Shown here: positions 56,031-64,000 of the stretch, piece after piece | Position numbering within the stretch: position 1 is the first letter of the stretch | How the letters are laid out: every line of letters begins with the position of its first letter | Source of the DNA: Neorhizobium alkalisoli | GTDB lineage: Bacteria; Pseudomonadota; Alphaproteobacteria; Rhizobiales; Rhizobiaceae | DNA length: 64,000 nucleotides | Direction: 5' to 3' | Assembly: GCF_007829835.1 (NCBI RefSeq) | Contig: NZ_VIWP01000006.1 | Span: 62,001 to 126,000, forward strand | Notes under the pieces: model-generated | Seen by the model: only the letters and a program-made list of their open reading frames with translations | The model's database searches: none | Told to the model about the DNA's origin: nothing | Translations under genes and position numbers: made by a program

Positions 56031-58721
56031 TTACCGTTCGAGGATATCCGCCTCGGTCGGCACCAGGATCTCGCGCTTGCCGGCATGGTTCGCCGGCCCG
56101 ATCAGGCCTTCCTTTTCCATCCGTTCGATCAGCGAGGCGGCGCGGTTGTAACCGATGCCGAGACGGCGCTGGACGTAGGACGTGGACGCCTTGCCATCGC
56201 GCAGCACGACGGCCACTGCCTGATCGTAAGGATCATCCGAGTCCGACAGGTTGGACGTGCCGGCCGGGCCGCCATCATCCTCATCGTCGTCCTCGTCGAC
56301 CGTGATCGCATCGAGATATTGGGGTGCGCCTTGGGTTTTCAAGTAGGCAACGATCTCCTCGACCTCGTTATCCGAGACGAAAGGTCCGTGAACGCGCTGA
56401 ATGCGTCCGCCGCCGGCCATATAGAGCATGTCGCCCATGCCGAGCAGCTGTTCTGCGCCCTGTTCGCCAAGGATGGTGCGGCTGTCGATCTTCGACGTCA
56501 CCTGGAAGGAGATACGGGTCGGGAAGTTTGCCTTGATCGTACCGGTGATGACGTCGACCGAGGGACGCTGGGTCGCCATGATGACGTGGATGCCGGCGGC
56601 ACGGGCCATCTGCGCCAGACGCTGCACCGCGCCTTCGATATCCTTGCCGGCGACCATCATCAGGTCGGCCATTTCGTCGATAATGACGACGATATAGGGG
56701 ATCGGCTTCAGATCGAATTCTTCCGTCTCGTAAACCGCCTCGCCCGTCTGGCGGTCAAAACCGGTCTGCACGGTGCGGGTCAGAACCTCGCCACGCTCGA
56801 TTGCCTGCTCGACGCGGGAATTGAAGCCGTCGATATTGCGGACGCCGATCTTCGACATCTTCTTGTAGCGCTCTTCCATCTCGCGGACGGTCCATTTGAG
56901 CGCGACGACGGCCTTTTTCGGATCCGTGACGACCGGAGAGAGAAGATGCGGAATGCCGTCATAGACGGACAGTTCCAGCATTTTCGGGTCGATCATGATC
57001 AGGCGGCACTTCTCCGGCGTGTAGCGGTAGAGCAGCGACAGGATCATCGTGTTGATGGCGACCGATTTACCCGAACCGGTGGTACCGGCGACGAGAAGAT
57101 GCGGCATCTTGGCGAGGTCGGCGACAACGGGCTCACCGCCGATCGTCTTGCCGAGCGCCATGGCGAGCTTCGCCTTCGAGCCCTCGAAATCCTTCGAACC
57201 GATCATCTCGCGCAGGTAGACGGTTTCGCGGGTGCGGTTCGGCAGCTCGATACCGATCGCGTTGCGGCCGGGGACAACGGCGACGCGGGCGGCGATCGCG
57301 CTCATCGAGCGGGCGATATCGTCGGCCAGACCGATGACGCGCGATGACTTGATGCCCGGTGCCGGCTCGAGTTCATAGAGGGTGACGACCGGGCCGGGAC
57401 GGACATGGATGATCTCGCCCTTGACGCCAAAGTCTTCGAGCACGCCTTCGAGCATGCGTGCATTCTGTTCCAGCGCATCGGCAGACAGCGAGGCATCGCG
57501 GGCGACGGCCTTGGGTTCGGTCAACAGATGCACTGAGGGAAGCTGGAAGCCATCCGGGGCGATGAAGGAGCCTTGAGCATCGCGGCTGACGCGGGCGCTC
57601 GGCTTCGGCGGGGCAGCGGCCGGTGCGACACGTTGGCTGCGCTGCGGACCTGCGCCGCCGATCGGTTTTGGCGCACGCGAGGCGACGAAAGGCGCATCGT
57701 CATCCTCGTCATCGGAAAGAATGCCATGCGGCCGGCGCGGCATGTCGTCCATGTCGAAGGGCGGATCGTCGTAATCGTAGTCTTCGTCGTCATCGGCCAT
57801 GGGCGGGGCCGAAACGATGCGGCGGGACGAGCCCTGATCCATGGCCGGTTCGCGGCGCTGACCGCCGATGGACGGAGACTTGGCACGCACCGGCTCGTTC
57901 AGCTTGCCGAATTCGTCGTCGTTGAAATCGTAAGGCTGGTCGAAGGCGACGCGGGCACGCGGCTTGACGCCGAACAAGCGGCGCATGCGGGCCTGGGTCA
58001 TGTACCAGTGATGCGCCATGACGCCGAGCGGAGCTGTCAGGCGGGCAAAGAAACCGTCGCCGTCGTCTTCGTCCATCTCCTCATGGCGATGGCGCGAGCT
58101 GACGGCTGCGACCGGCTTGTCGTCGTCTTCGCTTTCCTCTTCGGACAGTTCACCGACGAGACCGGAGGCAAACAGCATCAGGTAGATGCAGGGAATGGTG
58201 AAAATGCCGCCGAGCACGGTTGCGACCATGCCGGTGGGGTAGGCGCCGACGAACAGCGCCGGAAACCGCAGGATCATGTCGCCGATCACGCCGCCGATAC
58301 CGTTCGGGATCGGCCAGGTATGCGGTGCCGGAAAACAGCCGAGTGTCGCCGAGGCAAGCAGCGTTCCGCCGCCCCATGCGGCCAGACGCGCCGGGATACG
58401 GTCGTAGCGGCGGCCGGAAATCAGCGCCAGCGCGAAGGACAGGATCGGCAGGAGGGCGAAGACGCTGGCGAGACCCAGGAACTGCATCATCAGGTCGGCA
58501 AAGGCAGCGCCGGTATAACCGAGGATGTTAGCGGGCGGATTGTCGGTGGCGTAGGAGAAGCTCGGGTCGGAAATGTTCCAGGTGGCGAGGGCTGCGACGG
58601 CTGCCGCAAGAAGCGCAAAGATCGAAAAACCGATCAAAGCCATGGCCTGGCGCCAGACGAAGGCGGTGAGAATCAGGCGGGTGGAACGGTTTGCCATTGC
58701 CGCCGAACTGCTTCTGCCCAT
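56031..58721 (-). CDS. ftsK: DNA translocase FtsK
   Basis: About 896 residues from the ATG at 58721 (MGRSSSAAMANRS); an in-frame ATG 60 nt upstream is less likely. Four or five N-terminal transmembrane helices (about residues 25-190) anchor it at the septum. An acidic, low-complexity linker follows (SEEESEDDDKPV..., DDDEDYDYDDPPFDMDDMP). The motor domain has Walker A GTTGSGKS (Lys552) and Walker B VVIIDEMADLMM. The C-terminal gamma winged-helix, which reads KOPS sites, is present (DPYDQAVAVVLRDGKAS...YNRAASLIERMEKEGLIG). It pumps chromosome termini and activates XerCD at division. The linker is short compared with E. coli, as is usual in Rhizobiales. Confidence 0.94.
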   Translation of the reverse strand: MGRSSSAAMANRSTRLILTAFVWRQAMALIGFSIFALLAAAVAALATWNISDPSFSYATDNPPANILGYTGAAFADLMMQFLGLASVFALLPILSFALALISGRRYDRIPARLAAWGGGTLLASATLGCFPAPHTWPIPNGIGGVIGDMILRFPALFVGAYPTGMVATVLGGIFTIPCIYLMLFASGLVGELSEEESEDDDKPVAAVSSRHRHEEMDEDDGDGFFARLTAPLGVMAHHWYMTQARMRRLFGVKPRARVAFDQPYDFNDDEFGKLNEPVRAKSPSIGGQRREPAMDQGSSRRIVSAPPMADDDEDYDYDDPPFDMDDMPRRPHGILSDDEDDDAPFVASRAPKPIGGAGPQRSQRVAPAAAPPKPSARVSRDAQGSFIAPDGFQLPSVHLLTEPKAVARDASLSADALEQNARMLEGVLEDFGVKGEIIHVRPGPVVTLYELEPAPGIKSSRVIGLADDIARSMSAIAARVAVVPGRNAIGIELPNRTRETVYLREMIGSKDFEGSKAKLAMALGKTIGGEPVVADLAKMPHLLVAGTTGSGKSVAINTMILSLLYRYTPEKCRLIMIDPKMLELSVYDGIPHLLSPVVTDPKKAVVALKWTVREMEERYKKMSKIGVRNIDGFNSRVEQAIERGEVLTRTVQTGFDRQTGEAVYETEEFDLKPIPYIVVIIDEMADLMMVAGKDIEGAVQRLAQMARAAGIHVIMATQRPSVDVITGTIKANFPTRISFQVTSKIDSRTILGEQGAEQLLGMGDMLYMAGGGRIQRVHGPFVSDNEVEEIVAYLKTQGAPQYLDAITVDEDDDEDDGGPAGTSNLSDSDDPYDQAVAVVLRDGKASTSYVQRRLGIGYNRAASLIERMEKEGLIGPANHAGKREILVPTEADILER

Positions 58722-58867
58722 CTTGCCTGCTCGCTGTTCCTGAAACGTATCTACGAATCGGCCATGCCGCCGATCACGCAATTCCAGAGAAAAGTAGCGC
58801 GACGATGGTTAATGCGGCTTTAACCACGAAGTTTTCCACAACCTGCGGGCTGCACGCAAACGGAAAA

Positions 58868-58945
58868 GGCCCGAACGATTGTCCGGGCCAGTCAGCCTCA
58901 TGAGAGGCAAATCCTGATTTCGAATGGCCGGCCGAAGCCGGCCAT
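58868..58945 (-). terminator. Hairpin cluster after amtB
   Basis: On the minus strand, 8 bp after the amtB stop, a perfect 9-bp stem ATGGCCGGC-(4-nt loop)-GCCGGCCAT (58924-58945) is followed by a GGCCCG/CGGGCC hairpin (58868-58889). T-runs are weak, so termination may need Rho. The remaining part of the 232-bp amtB-ftsK gap presumably holds the ftsK promoter, which I cannot place. Confidence 0.55.
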
Positions 58946-58953
58946 CCTGGATA

Positions 58954-60315
58954 TTACGAGTGATAGGCAGCTTCGCCGTGGGAGGCGAGGTCGAGGCCTT
59001 CGCGCTCTGCTTCTACCGTGACGCGCAGGCCGACGATGAGATCGACAACCTTGTAGAGGATGAGCGAGCCAACGCCGCACCAGATGATGGTGGTGACGAT
59101 TGCCGTCAGCTGGGTCATGACCTGGCCACCCATCGTGACGCCTTCGGCATAACCGACGCCGCCGAGCGATGCGCTGGCGAAGATGCCGGTTGCGATTGCG
59201 CCGAAGATGCCGCCGATGCCGTGAACGCCGAAGACGTCGGCCGAGTCGTCATAACCGAACTTGTTCTTCACCACGGAGACGAAGAAGTAGCACAGCGGGG
59301 AGACGATGAGGCCCATGATGATCGCGCCCATCGGGCCGACAATGCCGGCAGCAGGCGTGATGGCAACGAGGCCAGCGACCATGCCGGAAGCGCCGCCGAG
59401 CATCGAAGCCTTGCCGCGGGTCAGCGTTTCAACGATCGCCCAGGCGACGATTGCAGCAGCCGTTGCGATGAAGGTGTTGACGGTGGCGAGCATTGCGCCG
59501 CCCGAAGCTTCGAGGTTGGAGCCGGCGTTGAAGCCGAACCAGCCGACCCAGAGCATCGAAGCGCCAACCATGGTGAGCGTCATCGAATGCGGAGCCATCA
59601 TGTCCTTGCCGAAGCCGGTACGCTTGCCGACCATGATCGCGCCGATCAGACCGGCAACGCCGGCGTTGATGTGAACGACCGTGCCGCCAGCGAAGTCAAG
59701 CGCGCCCATCTTGAAGAGCATGCCGTTTGCGTCCCAGACCATGTGAGCGATCGGGAAGTAGACGAAGGTTGCCCACAGCGCGCAGAAGAGAACGGCTGCA
59801 GAGAACTTGATGCGCTCGGCAAAGGCGCCGACGATCAGGGCAGGGGTGATGGCTGCGAAGGTCATCTGGAACATCGCGAAGATGAATTCCGGAATGACGA
59901 CGCCCTGCGAGAAGGTAGCAGCCGTCGAGTCCTTGGTGACGCCGGCCAGGAACATCTTGGCAGTGCCGCCCCAATAGGCGCTTTCCGAACCGCCGAAGGC
60001 GAAGGAATAGCCGTAGATGACCCAGATCAGCATCATGACAGCGGCAATCATCGTGCACTGCATGAGAACCGACAGCATGTTCTTGGCGCGAACGAGGCCG
60101 CCGTAGAACAGGGCGAGGCCCGGAACGGTCATGAACAGAACGAGGATGGTGGCGATGAACATGAAGGCGGTATCGCCCTTGTCCGGAACGGGTGCTGCAG
60201 CGGCAGCAGCAGCGGCCGGGGCGGCAGCATCCTGCGCAAAAGCGACGGCAGGGGCCAGAACGGCAGCAGCCGCAGCGCCCAGGCGTCCGAAGGTAGAAAT
60301 TCTGTTGAGTAGCAT
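58954..60315 (-). CDS. amtB: Ammonium transporter AmtB
   Basis: 453 residues with a cleavable-looking signal (MLLNRISTFGRLGAAAAAVLAPAVAFA), an alanine-rich linker and eleven predicted membrane helices. The Amt signature is clear: DFAGGTVVHINAGVAGL with the first pore histidine, and later FGVHGIGGIFGAIATG with the second. The cytoplasmic C-terminal tail that meets GlnK ends in GLDLASHGEAAYHS. It conducts ammonium into the cell under nitrogen limitation and is blocked by GlnK. It is 28 bp downstream of glnK in the same operon, under a candidate sigma-54 promoter. Confidence 0.95.
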   Translation of the reverse strand: MLLNRISTFGRLGAAAAAVLAPAVAFAQDAAAPAAAAAAAAPVPDKGDTAFMFIATILVLFMTVPGLALFYGGLVRAKNMLSVLMQCTMIAAVMMLIWVIYGYSFAFGGSESAYWGGTAKMFLAGVTKDSTAATFSQGVVIPEFIFAMFQMTFAAITPALIVGAFAERIKFSAAVLFCALWATFVYFPIAHMVWDANGMLFKMGALDFAGGTVVHINAGVAGLIGAIMVGKRTGFGKDMMAPHSMTLTMVGASMLWVGWFGFNAGSNLEASGGAMLATVNTFIATAAAIVAWAIVETLTRGKASMLGGASGMVAGLVAITPAAGIVGPMGAIIMGLIVSPLCYFFVSVVKNKFGYDDSADVFGVHGIGGIFGAIATGIFASASLGGVGYAEGVTMGGQVMTQLTAIVTTIIWCGVGSLILYKVVDLIVGLRVTVEAEREGLDLASHGEAAYHS

Positions 60316-60343
60316 GATTTGAAAACTCCCCTGTCTGCCGTGC

Positions 60344-60682
60344 TTAAAGCGCTTCAGTGTTGGTTTCGCCGGTACGGATGCGCACGGCCTGCTCGATCGA
60401 ATAGACGAAGATTTTTCCGTCGCCGATCTGGCCGGTCTTGGCAGACGACGTGATCGCTTCCACGGCCTTTTCGACGAGGTCGGTCGGAACAGCGATTTCG
60501 ATCTTCAGTTTCGGCAGAAAGCTGACGGCATATTCGGTGCCGCGGTAGATTTCTGTGTGCCCCTTCTGGCGCCCGTAACCCTTTACCTCGGTAACGGTCA
60601 GGCCCTGGATGCCGACAGCAGTAAGGGCTTCACGCACCTCGTCCAGCTTGAATGGCTTGATAATGGCCATCACGATTTTCAT
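60344..60682 (-). CDS. glnK: Nitrogen regulatory protein P-II (GlnK)
   Basis: 112 residues, the standard PII length. The start at 60682 (MKIVMAIIKPFKLDEVREAL) is chosen over a longer in-frame extension that would run through the leader and promoter. The T-loop carries the uridylylation tyrosine Tyr51 (RGTEYAV), preceded by the VKGYGRQKGHTEIY segment. The B- and C-loop residues (TGQIGDGKIFV) that bind ATP/ADP and 2-oxoglutarate are intact. Placement directly before amtB identifies it as GlnK rather than GlnB. It would plug AmtB when nitrogen is plentiful and report nitrogen status to other regulators. Confidence 0.95.
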   Translation of the reverse strand: MKIVMAIIKPFKLDEVREALTAVGIQGLTVTEVKGYGRQKGHTEIYRGTEYAVSFLPKLKIEIAVPTDLVEKAVEAITSSAKTGQIGDGKIFVYSIEQAVRIRTGETNTEAL

Positions 60683-60768
60683 CTGGCTTCCCATCCTTGT
60701 GTTGTTTTCGGCTGAAGGCCGACTCTCCTGTATCGCCACCCGATCACGGCAGCGACTGAGTACACGCA

Positions 60769-60784
60769 TTCAAGGGGCGTGCCA
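60769..60784 (-). promoter_or_regulatory. Candidate sigma-54 (RpoN) promoter of glnK-amtB
   Basis: Minus-strand TGGCACG-N4-TTGAA has the exact -24/-12 spacing; the only mismatch to the consensus TGGCACG-N4-TTGCA is A for C at the -12 pair. The expected start point is near 60758, giving a leader of about 76 nt before glnK. NtrC-dependent control is expected for this operon. Confidence 0.6.
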
Positions 60785-60877
60785 GTTTGGATCGACGTGT
60801 TAACATATTGAAAATATGTAAACTTTCAAAGCAATCTCAAAAAAGCGGCAGTCCGGCCGCGCAATTGCGGCGAAATC

Positions 60878-60903
60878 TTGTGCATTTTTTAGAAAATGCA
60901 CAA
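60878..60903. promoter_or_regulatory. Perfect palindrome between tesB and the glnK promoter
   Basis: TTGTGCATTTT-TTAG-AAAATGCACAA: 11-bp arms, abutting the tesB stop and about 95-120 bp upstream of the sigma-54 element. It contains outward GTGCA/TGCAC half-sites. It could be an enhancer site for NtrC, although the spacing differs from the classical site, or a 3' hairpin of the tesB mRNA. Confidence 0.45.
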
Positions 60904-61791
60904 TTATTGTTCATTTGCCCGTTTCCGAATCAAGCCTTCCTGGGCGACCGAGGCGATCAGCACGCCGGAACGGGTATAGATACTGCCACGGGTCATGCCG
61001 CGGGCACCGGATGCGCTCGGGCTGTCCTGCGAATAAAGAAGCCAGTCGTCATAGGAAAAGGGCCGGTGGAACCACATGGCGTGGTCGAGGCTGGCGGCCT
61101 GGATCGAGGGGTCGAAGACCGAATTGCCATGCGGATAAAGCGAAGCGTCGAGCAGGGTCATGTCGGAAATATAGGCGAGAACGGCAGCACCGGTATGACG
61201 GTCCTGCGGCACCTCGCCGAGCGCCCGCACCCAGACATTCTGGCTCGGCTCGAGCTTGTCCCTAGTCAGATAATGCGCGAGCGAAACGGGCCTGAACTCG
61301 ATCGGCCGCGGGCGCTGCCAATAACGACGCACCGGTTCCGGCGCCTTTTCGAGAAAGGCCTCCTTGAATTCCGCCTCGCCCATCAGGTCTTCCGGCATTG
61401 GCACCGATGGCATGGTCACCTGATGGTCGTAACCATCCTCGTCCAGCTGGAATGAGGCCGAGAGCGCGAAAATCGCATGACCATGCTGAACGGCGACCAC
61501 CCGCCGGGTGCTGAAGCTCGAACCATCGCGGATCCGCTCGACCTGGTAGAGGATCGGCACGGAAGGGTCTCCCGGCAGCATGAAATAGGCATGCAGGGAA
61601 TGGACGAAACGATCGGCAACGACGGTGCGTTGGGCCGCGACCAGCGCCTGGGAAATCACCTGCCCGCCAAACACTCTTTGCCAGCCGACCTGCGGGCTGA
61701 CGCCGCGATAGATGTTTTCCTCAAGCTTCTCCAGGTCGAGAATCGCCAGAAGGCGTTGCATCGGGCTGTTTTCGTTGACATCGCGCAACAT
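60904..61791 (-). CDS. tesB: Acyl-CoA thioesterase II
   Basis: 295 residues with the double hot-dog fold of TesB. Motifs include the N-terminal RGVSPQVGWQRVFGGQVISQAL, HSLHAYFMLPGD, the DGSSFSTRRVVAVQHG segment, and the C-terminal half with AYISDMTLLDASL (catalytic Asp), HAMWFHRPF and GSIYTRSGVLIASVAQEG (catalytic Gln). It hydrolyses medium- to long-chain acyl-CoA in the cytoplasm. An internal ATG at MQRLLAILDLEKLEENIYRG is an alternative start. It is divergent from the UbiH-family gene, with 88 bp between them. Confidence 0.92.
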   Translation of the reverse strand: MLRDVNENSPMQRLLAILDLEKLEENIYRGVSPQVGWQRVFGGQVISQALVAAQRTVVADRFVHSLHAYFMLPGDPSVPILYQVERIRDGSSFSTRRVVAVQHGHAIFALSASFQLDEDGYDHQVTMPSVPMPEDLMGEAEFKEAFLEKAPEPVRRYWQRPRPIEFRPVSLAHYLTRDKLEPSQNVWVRALGEVPQDRHTGAAVLAYISDMTLLDASLYPHGNSVFDPSIQAASLDHAMWFHRPFSYDDWLLYSQDSPSASGARGMTRGSIYTRSGVLIASVAQEGLIRKRANEQ

Positions 61792-61879
61792 CTTAAACTC
61801 TCTCCGACGATAGGAAGCTGAGACAGGATGATCTATATGGAAGACCTGAGAGTCTCAAGCGTTACAGGAGTGCGGACAA

Positions 61880-63094
61880 ATGCTGGACATGCTGGTTGTT
61901 GGCGGAGGTTACGTCGGACTTGCCGCAGCGGTGGCCGTGAAGCAGGCGGCGCCGCATCTCGCCATCGAGGTGATCGAGGCGGCCCCGGCCGGCGTCTGGG
62001 AAAAGGATGAGCGCGCTTCCGCGATCATCGCCGCCGCCTCGCATATGCTCGACGTACTCGGCACTTGGGAAGAAATTGTCGCCGACGCGCAGCCGATCAA
62101 CAAGATGATCGTCACCGACAGCCGCACCTCCGATCCGGTCCGCCCGGTTTTTCTGACCTTTGATGGCGCCGTCGAGGAGGGCAAGCCGTTTGCTCATATG
62201 GTGCCGAACGTTTCCATGGTGCGCGCCCTGCGCCGCGCGGCGGAAAAGCTCGGTATTCCGATCCGCCACGGGCTTTCCGCCACATCCTTCAACACCGGCA
62301 GCACCCGCTGCACCGTGACGCTCTCGGATGGATCGAACATCGAGACTAAACTGCTCGTTGCCTGTGATGGCGTCCGTTCGAAACTGCGCGACATGGCCGG
62401 CATCCGCACCGTCAAATGGGATTACGGCCAGTCCGGCATCGTCGCGACCGTTGCCCATGAGCGTGACCATGAAGGTGTCGCGGAAGAACATTTTCTCCCG
62501 TCCGGCCCCTTCGCCATTCTGCCTTTGAAGAACAACCGTTCTTCGCTGGTCTGGACCGAGCGGACGGCCGAGGCCGATCGGCTTGTCGCCTCCGACGATC
62601 TCGTCTTCGAGGAAGAGCTGCAGCGCCGCTTCGGCCACAAGCTCGGCGAAATCCGCATCGAGGGTGGCCGCCGTGCCTTTCCGCTCGGCCTGACGCTTTC
62701 TCGCGCCTTTGTCGCGCCCCGATTCGCGTTGGCCGGTGATGCTGCGCACGGCATCCACCCGATTTCCGGCCAGGGCCTTAATCTCGGTTTCAAAGATGTC
62801 GCGGCGCTGGCCGAAACCGTCGTTGAAGCCGACCGCCTAGGCCTCGATATCGGCGCGCTCAACGTGCTGGAGCGCTATCAGTCCTGGCGCCGTTTCGACA
62901 CGTTCCGCATGGGCGTGACGACGGATGTGTTGAACCGCCTCTTCTCCAACGACGTGACGCCGATTCGCATCGCCCGCGATTTCGGCCTGGGCATGGTCGA
63001 ACGCCTGCCGAAGCTCAAGAACTTCTTTATCGGTGAGGCTGCAGGCACGACCGGCGAGGGCAATCCAAAACTGTTGGCCGGCCAGCAGATCTGA
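61880..63094 (+). CDS. FAD-dependent monooxygenase, UbiH/UbiF/Coq6 family
   Basis: 404 residues. The FAD motifs are in order: dinucleotide-binding MLVVGGGYVGLAAAVAV at the N-terminus, the DG motif ACDGVRSKLRDMAGI near residue 155, and the GD motif LAGDAAHGIHPISGQGLNLGF near residue 285, with the ubiquinone-hydroxylase signature around it. It hydroxylates the aromatic ring of a ubiquinone precursor at the inner membrane. Which ring position (C1, C5 or C6) it serves cannot be decided here; alphaproteobacteria may use a broad-range enzyme (UbiL) or several paralogues. An ACAGGAG ribosome site precedes the ATG. Confidence 0.88.
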   Translation: MLDMLVVGGGYVGLAAAVAVKQAAPHLAIEVIEAAPAGVWEKDERASAIIAAASHMLDVLGTWEEIVADAQPINKMIVTDSRTSDPVRPVFLTFDGAVEEGKPFAHMVPNVSMVRALRRAAEKLGIPIRHGLSATSFNTGSTRCTVTLSDGSNIETKLLVACDGVRSKLRDMAGIRTVKWDYGQSGIVATVAHERDHEGVAEEHFLPSGPFAILPLKNNRSSLVWTERTAEADRLVASDDLVFEEELQRRFGHKLGEIRIEGGRRAFPLGLTLSRAFVAPRFALAGDAAHGIHPISGQGLNLGFKDVAALAETVVEADRLGLDIGALNVLERYQSWRRFDTFRMGVTTDVLNRLFSNDVTPIRIARDFGLGMVERLPKLKNFFIGEAAGTTGEGNPKLLAGQQI

Positions 63095-63134
63095 GAAGAG
63101 AATTCACGCATGCGGGCCACAAAACGTGGCTCGC

Positions 63135-63329
63135 TCAGTCCTCGATCTTGCGCGCTTCCGAAATCAGCATGATCGGAATGCCATCGCGGATCGGATAGGC
63201 GAGCCTTGCGCTTTCCGAGATCAGCTCATTGGTATCGCGGCTGAAGGACAGCCGACCCTTGGTCAGCGGGCAGACCAGGAGATCGAGCAGTTTCGGATCC
63301 ACCTTGCTGAGCTTCTCGTCCATCAACAA
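63135..63329 (-). CDS. Trm112 family protein (YcaR-like)
   Basis: 64 residues of the Trm112/YcaR (UPF0434) family. The core LDLLVCPLTKGRLSFSRDTNELIS and the C-terminal AYPIRDGIPIMLISEAR are diagnostic. Only one cysteine remains of the zinc site found in eukaryotic Trm112, which is normal for bacterial members. Trm112 activates methyltransferases in eukaryotes; bacterial partners are less clear. It starts 2 bp after the stop of the Lon-domain gene, an operon seen in many Rhizobiales. Confidence 0.9.
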   Translation of the reverse strand: MLMDEKLSKVDPKLLDLLVCPLTKGRLSFSRDTNELISESARLAYPIRDGIPIMLISEARKIED

Positions 63330-63331
63330 CC

Positions 63332-64000
63332 CTATTGCAGCACGGTATCGGTTTCGTTGAGGCCGCGCGCCAGCATGATCTCGGTGATGGCGATCAGCGT
63401 TTCCGCGCGGGTCTTGAGATCGGGTGCTTCAAGCAGCGCCTGCTTTTCCGCCGGGCCGAAGGGCGACATCATCGAGAAGGAATTGACCAGCGTGCGATTG
63501 CCGGCAAGCTCGACGCTTTCCCAATCCGCTTCCAGCTTGTTGGCATCGAGATAGGCGCGGAAGACGCGCAGAAGCTCGCTGCGGTCGACCAGTGCCTCGT
63601 CATCGTCCGACGACAGATCGGTCATGAACGGCGCGGTCTTGAACATGCGGTACGGATGACCGCCGCCGACTTCCTCGATCAGCCGGAACCGGCAGATGCC
63701 GCTCAGCGAGCTGATGTAGCGGCCGTCGCCGGTTTCGGCAAAGGAGGTGATCCGGCCGATGCAGCCGATCGTGGAAAGCGGCGGGCGGGGGTGCCCGGTC
63801 TCTTCCGGCTCGGTCAGGGACGGCTGCACGATGCCGATCAGCCGGTCGCCGGCGAGCGCCGCATCGAACATGGAAAGATAACGCGGCTCGAATATGTTGA
63901 GCGGCAACTGGCCGCCCGGCAGAAGAAGGGCGCCGGTCAGAGGAAAGACCGGAACAGTTTCCGGCAGATCCTCGCGTTTGACATATCGCGCATTTCCTAC
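63332..64000 (-). CDS. Lon substrate-binding (LON_N) domain protein, 5' end outside window
   Basis: The frame is open to the right edge; 222 residues are visible, beginning VGNARYVKREDLPETVPVFP. The true start must lie a codon or two beyond the edge, since family members usually open just before this. An internal TTG at 63907 is not the start. The domain matches the N-terminal substrate-binding part of Lon (FPLTGALLLPGGQLPLNIFEPRYLSMFDAAL; TIGCIGRITSFAETGDGRY), without ATPase or protease domains, giving a stand-alone protein of about 225 residues. The function of these solo domains is unproven. It is translated just ahead of the Trm112 gene. Confidence 0.88.
   Translation of the reverse strand, partial: VGNARYVKREDLPETVPVFPLTGALLLPGGQLPLNIFEPRYLSMFDAALAGDRLIGIVQPSLTEPEETGHPRPPLSTIGCIGRITSFAETGDGRYISSLSGICRFRLIEEVGGGHPYRMFKTAPFMTDLSSDDDEALVDRSELLRVFRAYLDANKLEADWESVELAGNRTLVNSFSMMSPFGPAEKQALLEAPDLKTRAETLIAITEIMLARGLNETDTVLQ

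Noticed and set aside
1..64000. tRNA, rRNA, CRISPR arrays, insertion sequences, prophage or replication origin
   Set aside because: None could be recognised on reading both strands; repeated hairpins are not spaced like CRISPR units, and no transposase or integrase reading frame is present.

Overview
The window looks like chromosomal DNA of a member of the Rhizobiaceae (Rhizobium/Agrobacterium/Neorhizobium group). The best markers are a 2816-residue cyclic beta-1,2-glucan synthase (NdvB/ChvB), the sugar-binding protein ChvE with GguA and GguB, an lpiA-acvB pair, Rhizobium-type L-arabonate dehydratase, and palindromic intergenic mosaic repeats. Base composition is uniformly GC-rich and codon use is even across all genes. 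I see no tRNA, rRNA, IS element, phage gene or CRISPR array, so this is mostly conserved backbone with catabolic cassettes, not a mobile island.

Region 1 (1-15.9 kb) is devoted to small-molecule uptake and sugar oxidation. It opens with the tail of a polyamine-type ABC permease, a hydantoin/allantoin-type racemase and an acetyltransferase. A leftward operon ytfQ-ytfR-ytfT-yjfF-gntR follows (galactofuranose-type ABC importer plus a FadR-type regulator). Divergent from it is a rightward cluster araD1(gguC)-sugar dehydrogenase-aldonate dehydratase-chvE-gguA-gguB. Together these encode two complete CUT2 sugar importers around three enzymes of non-phosphorylative L-arabinose/D-galactose oxidation. 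The lactonase and alpha-ketoglutarate-semialdehyde dehydrogenase are not in the window.

Region 2 (16-31.5 kb) concerns the envelope: lpiA (lysyl-phosphatidylglycerol synthase) with acvB (VirJ-like hydrolase), a TerC/YjbE-family membrane protein behind a structured leader, an acyltransferase-3 protein, a MetF-like protein, and a large alpha-2-macroglobulin followed by penicillin-binding protein 1C. The PBP1C gene lies between two inverted copies of a roughly 138-bp double-hairpin repeat.

Region 3 (31.5-45.5 kb) holds a leftward dppABCDF peptide importer. Divergent from it are an AbgB-like amidohydrolase, a class III aminotransferase, cardiolipin synthase, an endonuclease/exonuclease/phosphatase-family protein and a threonine dehydratase-like protein. 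Next is a self-contained small transcription unit for a 43-residue membrane protein, which standard gene calling could easily miss, and then an M20 amidohydrolase.

Region 4 (45.5-64 kb) carries ndvB with a strong terminator, then xth, lolA and ftsK (leftward), the nitrogen module glnK-amtB with a candidate sigma-54 promoter, tesB, a UbiH-family monooxygenase, a Trm112-like protein and a Lon-substrate-binding-domain protein that runs off the right end.

I found no clearly novel multi-gene system. The most interesting signals are non-coding or very small: the 43-residue protein unit, the structured repeats inside transporter operons and around pbpC, the terC leader, and the operator-like repeats upstream of dppA and ndvB.
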